Of a stretch of 5,789 nucleotides of DNA, positions 4,715 through 5,789 are shown piece after piece. The stretch comes from Anaerolineae bacterium. Its GTDB lineage: Bacteria; Chloroflexota; Anaerolineae; UBA1429. The notes under the pieces were generated by a model. It saw nothing but the letters and a program-made list of their open reading frames with translations, did no database searches and had not been told where the DNA came from. Within the stretch, counting starts at the first letter, position 1, and each line of letters starts with the position of its first letter. Made by a program: the position numbers and the translations under genes. The stretch covers positions 1-5,789 of the forward strand of contig JAFGLK010000166.1 of assembly GCA_016928125.1 (NCBI GenBank). Direction: 5' to 3'.

Positions 4715-5789
4715 ATGCCTGCGAATATTCTCATGATCACCTGCGATCAACTCCGCCAGGACAGTCTGGGCTGTTATGACAACCCGGCCATCCGTACGCC
4801 CTATATCGATGCTCTGGCGGCGCGCGGCGTGCGCTTTGACAACGCCTACACCGCCTACCCTGTATGCGCCCCCAACCGGGCCAGCCTCGTCACCGGCCGT
4901 TACCCGTCGATCAATGGCCTGCGGCACAATGGCATCTTTTTGCCTCGCTTTGAGCTCACGCTCATGGAGGTCCTGAGACAGAGAGGCTATCAAACCTACG
5001 GCGCAGGCAAGATGCACTTTGGGCCCCAATGGAAATGGCCACCAGACGGCGGGCCGCTCCAAGACCCCACCCCTGCTCTGGCCGTGAATCCACAGCCAGA
5101 GCCCTGGGAGCTACCCTGGCACGGCTTTGATTGCATCACGATCACCGAAGATCACCGCGTGGGGCCGTATGAGGCGTATCTCAACGCCAACGGCTATGAT
5201 ATCTGGCAGGACCCGCACAGCTTTTCCTATCCCCAGCATCAGTGTGTGCGCTCGGCCTGGCCCGAGGAGCGTCACCAGACAACCTGGATCGGGGATCGAG
5301 CGGTCGAGTTCCTGGCCTGCCATCCCGAGAATCGCCCCTTTTTCATCTGGGCCAGCTTTGTCCATCCTCATCATCCCTTCAATCCGCCGGCGCCCTATGA
5401 CACGATGTATGCCCCCGCCGACATGCCTCTGCCCGTCTTTGATGAGGCTGAGGTCGCGTGCTGGCCGGAGGCCTATCGGAACAAGTATTTCGCCACCGAG
5501 GGCGGCCATGAGGCCATCGGCATGCACCTCATCGCCGATGCCGAGTGGCAGCGCATCCGAGCCTATTACTATGGGATGATCAGCTTGATCGACAAGCAGG
5601 TGGGCCGGATGGTCGAGATGTTGCGCGAGCGCAAGCTACTCGACAATACGATCATCCTCTTCACCAGCGATCACGGCGAGATGCTGGGCGACCATCACCT
5701 GGTCTTCAAAGGGACGACCTATGACGAGGTGACGCGCGTGCCGTTGATCGTTGCGCTCCCTGGCGCACCTCGCCCTACAGGTGCGCGTG
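4715..5789 (+). CDS. Type I (formylglycine-dependent) sulfatase, 3' end beyond the window
   Basis: The first 358 residues of an alkaline phosphatase-superfamily sulfatase are present; the frame is still open at 5789. These enzymes hydrolyse sulfate esters of sugars, choline, phenols or steroids; the substrate here is unresolved. The signature CAPNRASLVTGRYP (51-64) has Cys51 in a CxPxR motif, so it should be converted to formylglycine by a maturase not seen in this window. Likely metal ligands are Asp11 and Gln12 (ITCDQLR) and Asp319 and His320 (TSDHGEMLGDH). Other active-site candidates are Arg55, Lys99 and His101 (GAGKMHFG), His217 in FVHPHHPF and Lys332. Residues 31-47 and 310-330 follow the family closely. 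The N-terminus runs directly into the first core strand with no signal peptide, which points to a cytoplasmic enzyme. GGGAGGG (4704-4710), four bases before ATG 4715, is a strong Shine-Dalgarno. A link to the upstream partner switch is not shown. Confidence 0.93.
   Translation, partial: MPANILMITCDQLRQDSLGCYDNPAIRTPYIDALAARGVRFDNAYTAYPVCAPNRASLVTGRYPSINGLRHNGIFLPRFELTLMEVLRQRGYQTYGAGKMHFGPQWKWPPDGGPLQDPTPALAVNPQPEPWELPWHGFDCITITEDHRVGPYEAYLNANGYDIWQDPHSFSYPQHQCVRSAWPEERHQTTWIGDRAVEFLACHPENRPFFIWASFVHPHHPFNPPAPYDTMYAPADMPLPVFDEAEVACWPEAYRNKYFATEGGHEAIGMHLIADAEWQRIRAYYYGMISLIDKQVGRMVEMLRERKLLDNTIILFTSDHGEMLGDHHLVFKGTTYDEVTRVPLIVALPGAPRPTGAR

Noticed and set aside
5111..5579. Open frames on both strands inside the sulfatase region
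   Set aside because: The sulfatase frame carries the catalytic motifs on both sides of this stretch, so these are shadows.
1..5789. CRISPR array, insertion sequence, transposase or attachment-site duplication
   Set aside because: No regularly spaced repeats, no terminal inverted repeats around a transposase and no second copy of the tRNA 3' end are visible; the tRNA 3' end lies at the window edge, so an attachment site further left cannot be judged.

Overview
The window reads as ordinary chromosomal sequence from a GC-rich bacterium. The radical SAM/DUF2344 pair encoded as two genes, the partner-switch regulators and a cytoplasmic-looking sulfatase fit an Anaerolineae-like Chloroflexota member, but this placement is inferred from gene content only and should be held loosely. 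All intact protein genes lie on the + strand; the one RNA gene is on the - strand.

Layout. At the left edge is a tRNA-Glu(CTC) gene read leftward, with a well-formed promoter at 92-120. Directly beyond that promoter is a decayed, frameshifted 3' fragment of a YjbQ/UPF0047 gene (127-295). A strong intrinsic terminator (399-423) and a sigma70-type promoter (422-450) follow and separate this debris from the first intact operon.

The operon at 488-3563 holds three genes joined by two ATGA stop/start overlaps: a TIGR03960-type radical SAM protein, its TIGR03936/DUF2344 partner, and a HIT-family nucleotide hydrolase or phosphorylase resembling mycobacterial Ap4A phosphorylase. The first two are a known linked pair that I know only as uncharacterised; the tight coupling to the HIT gene is the most suggestive functional clue here.

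After a 192-bp gap comes a two-gene regulatory unit: a STAS-domain anti-sigma-factor antagonist (3756-4103) and an RsbW/SpoIIAB-like HATPase (4193-4600). They look like the two core parts of a partner switch; no sigma factor or PP2C phosphatase is present in the window. The STAS gene has a promoter whose 17-bp spacer contains a perfect 7-bp dyad, a plausible operator. A strong hairpin lies between the two genes.

The window ends inside a type I sulfatase gene (from 4715) with a CxPxR formylglycine motif and no signal peptide.

I did not find a convincing novel defence, mobile or CRISPR system. The items most worth a second look are the radical SAM/DUF2344/HIT operon, the dyad inside the STAS promoter, and the YjbQ remnant beside the tRNA.
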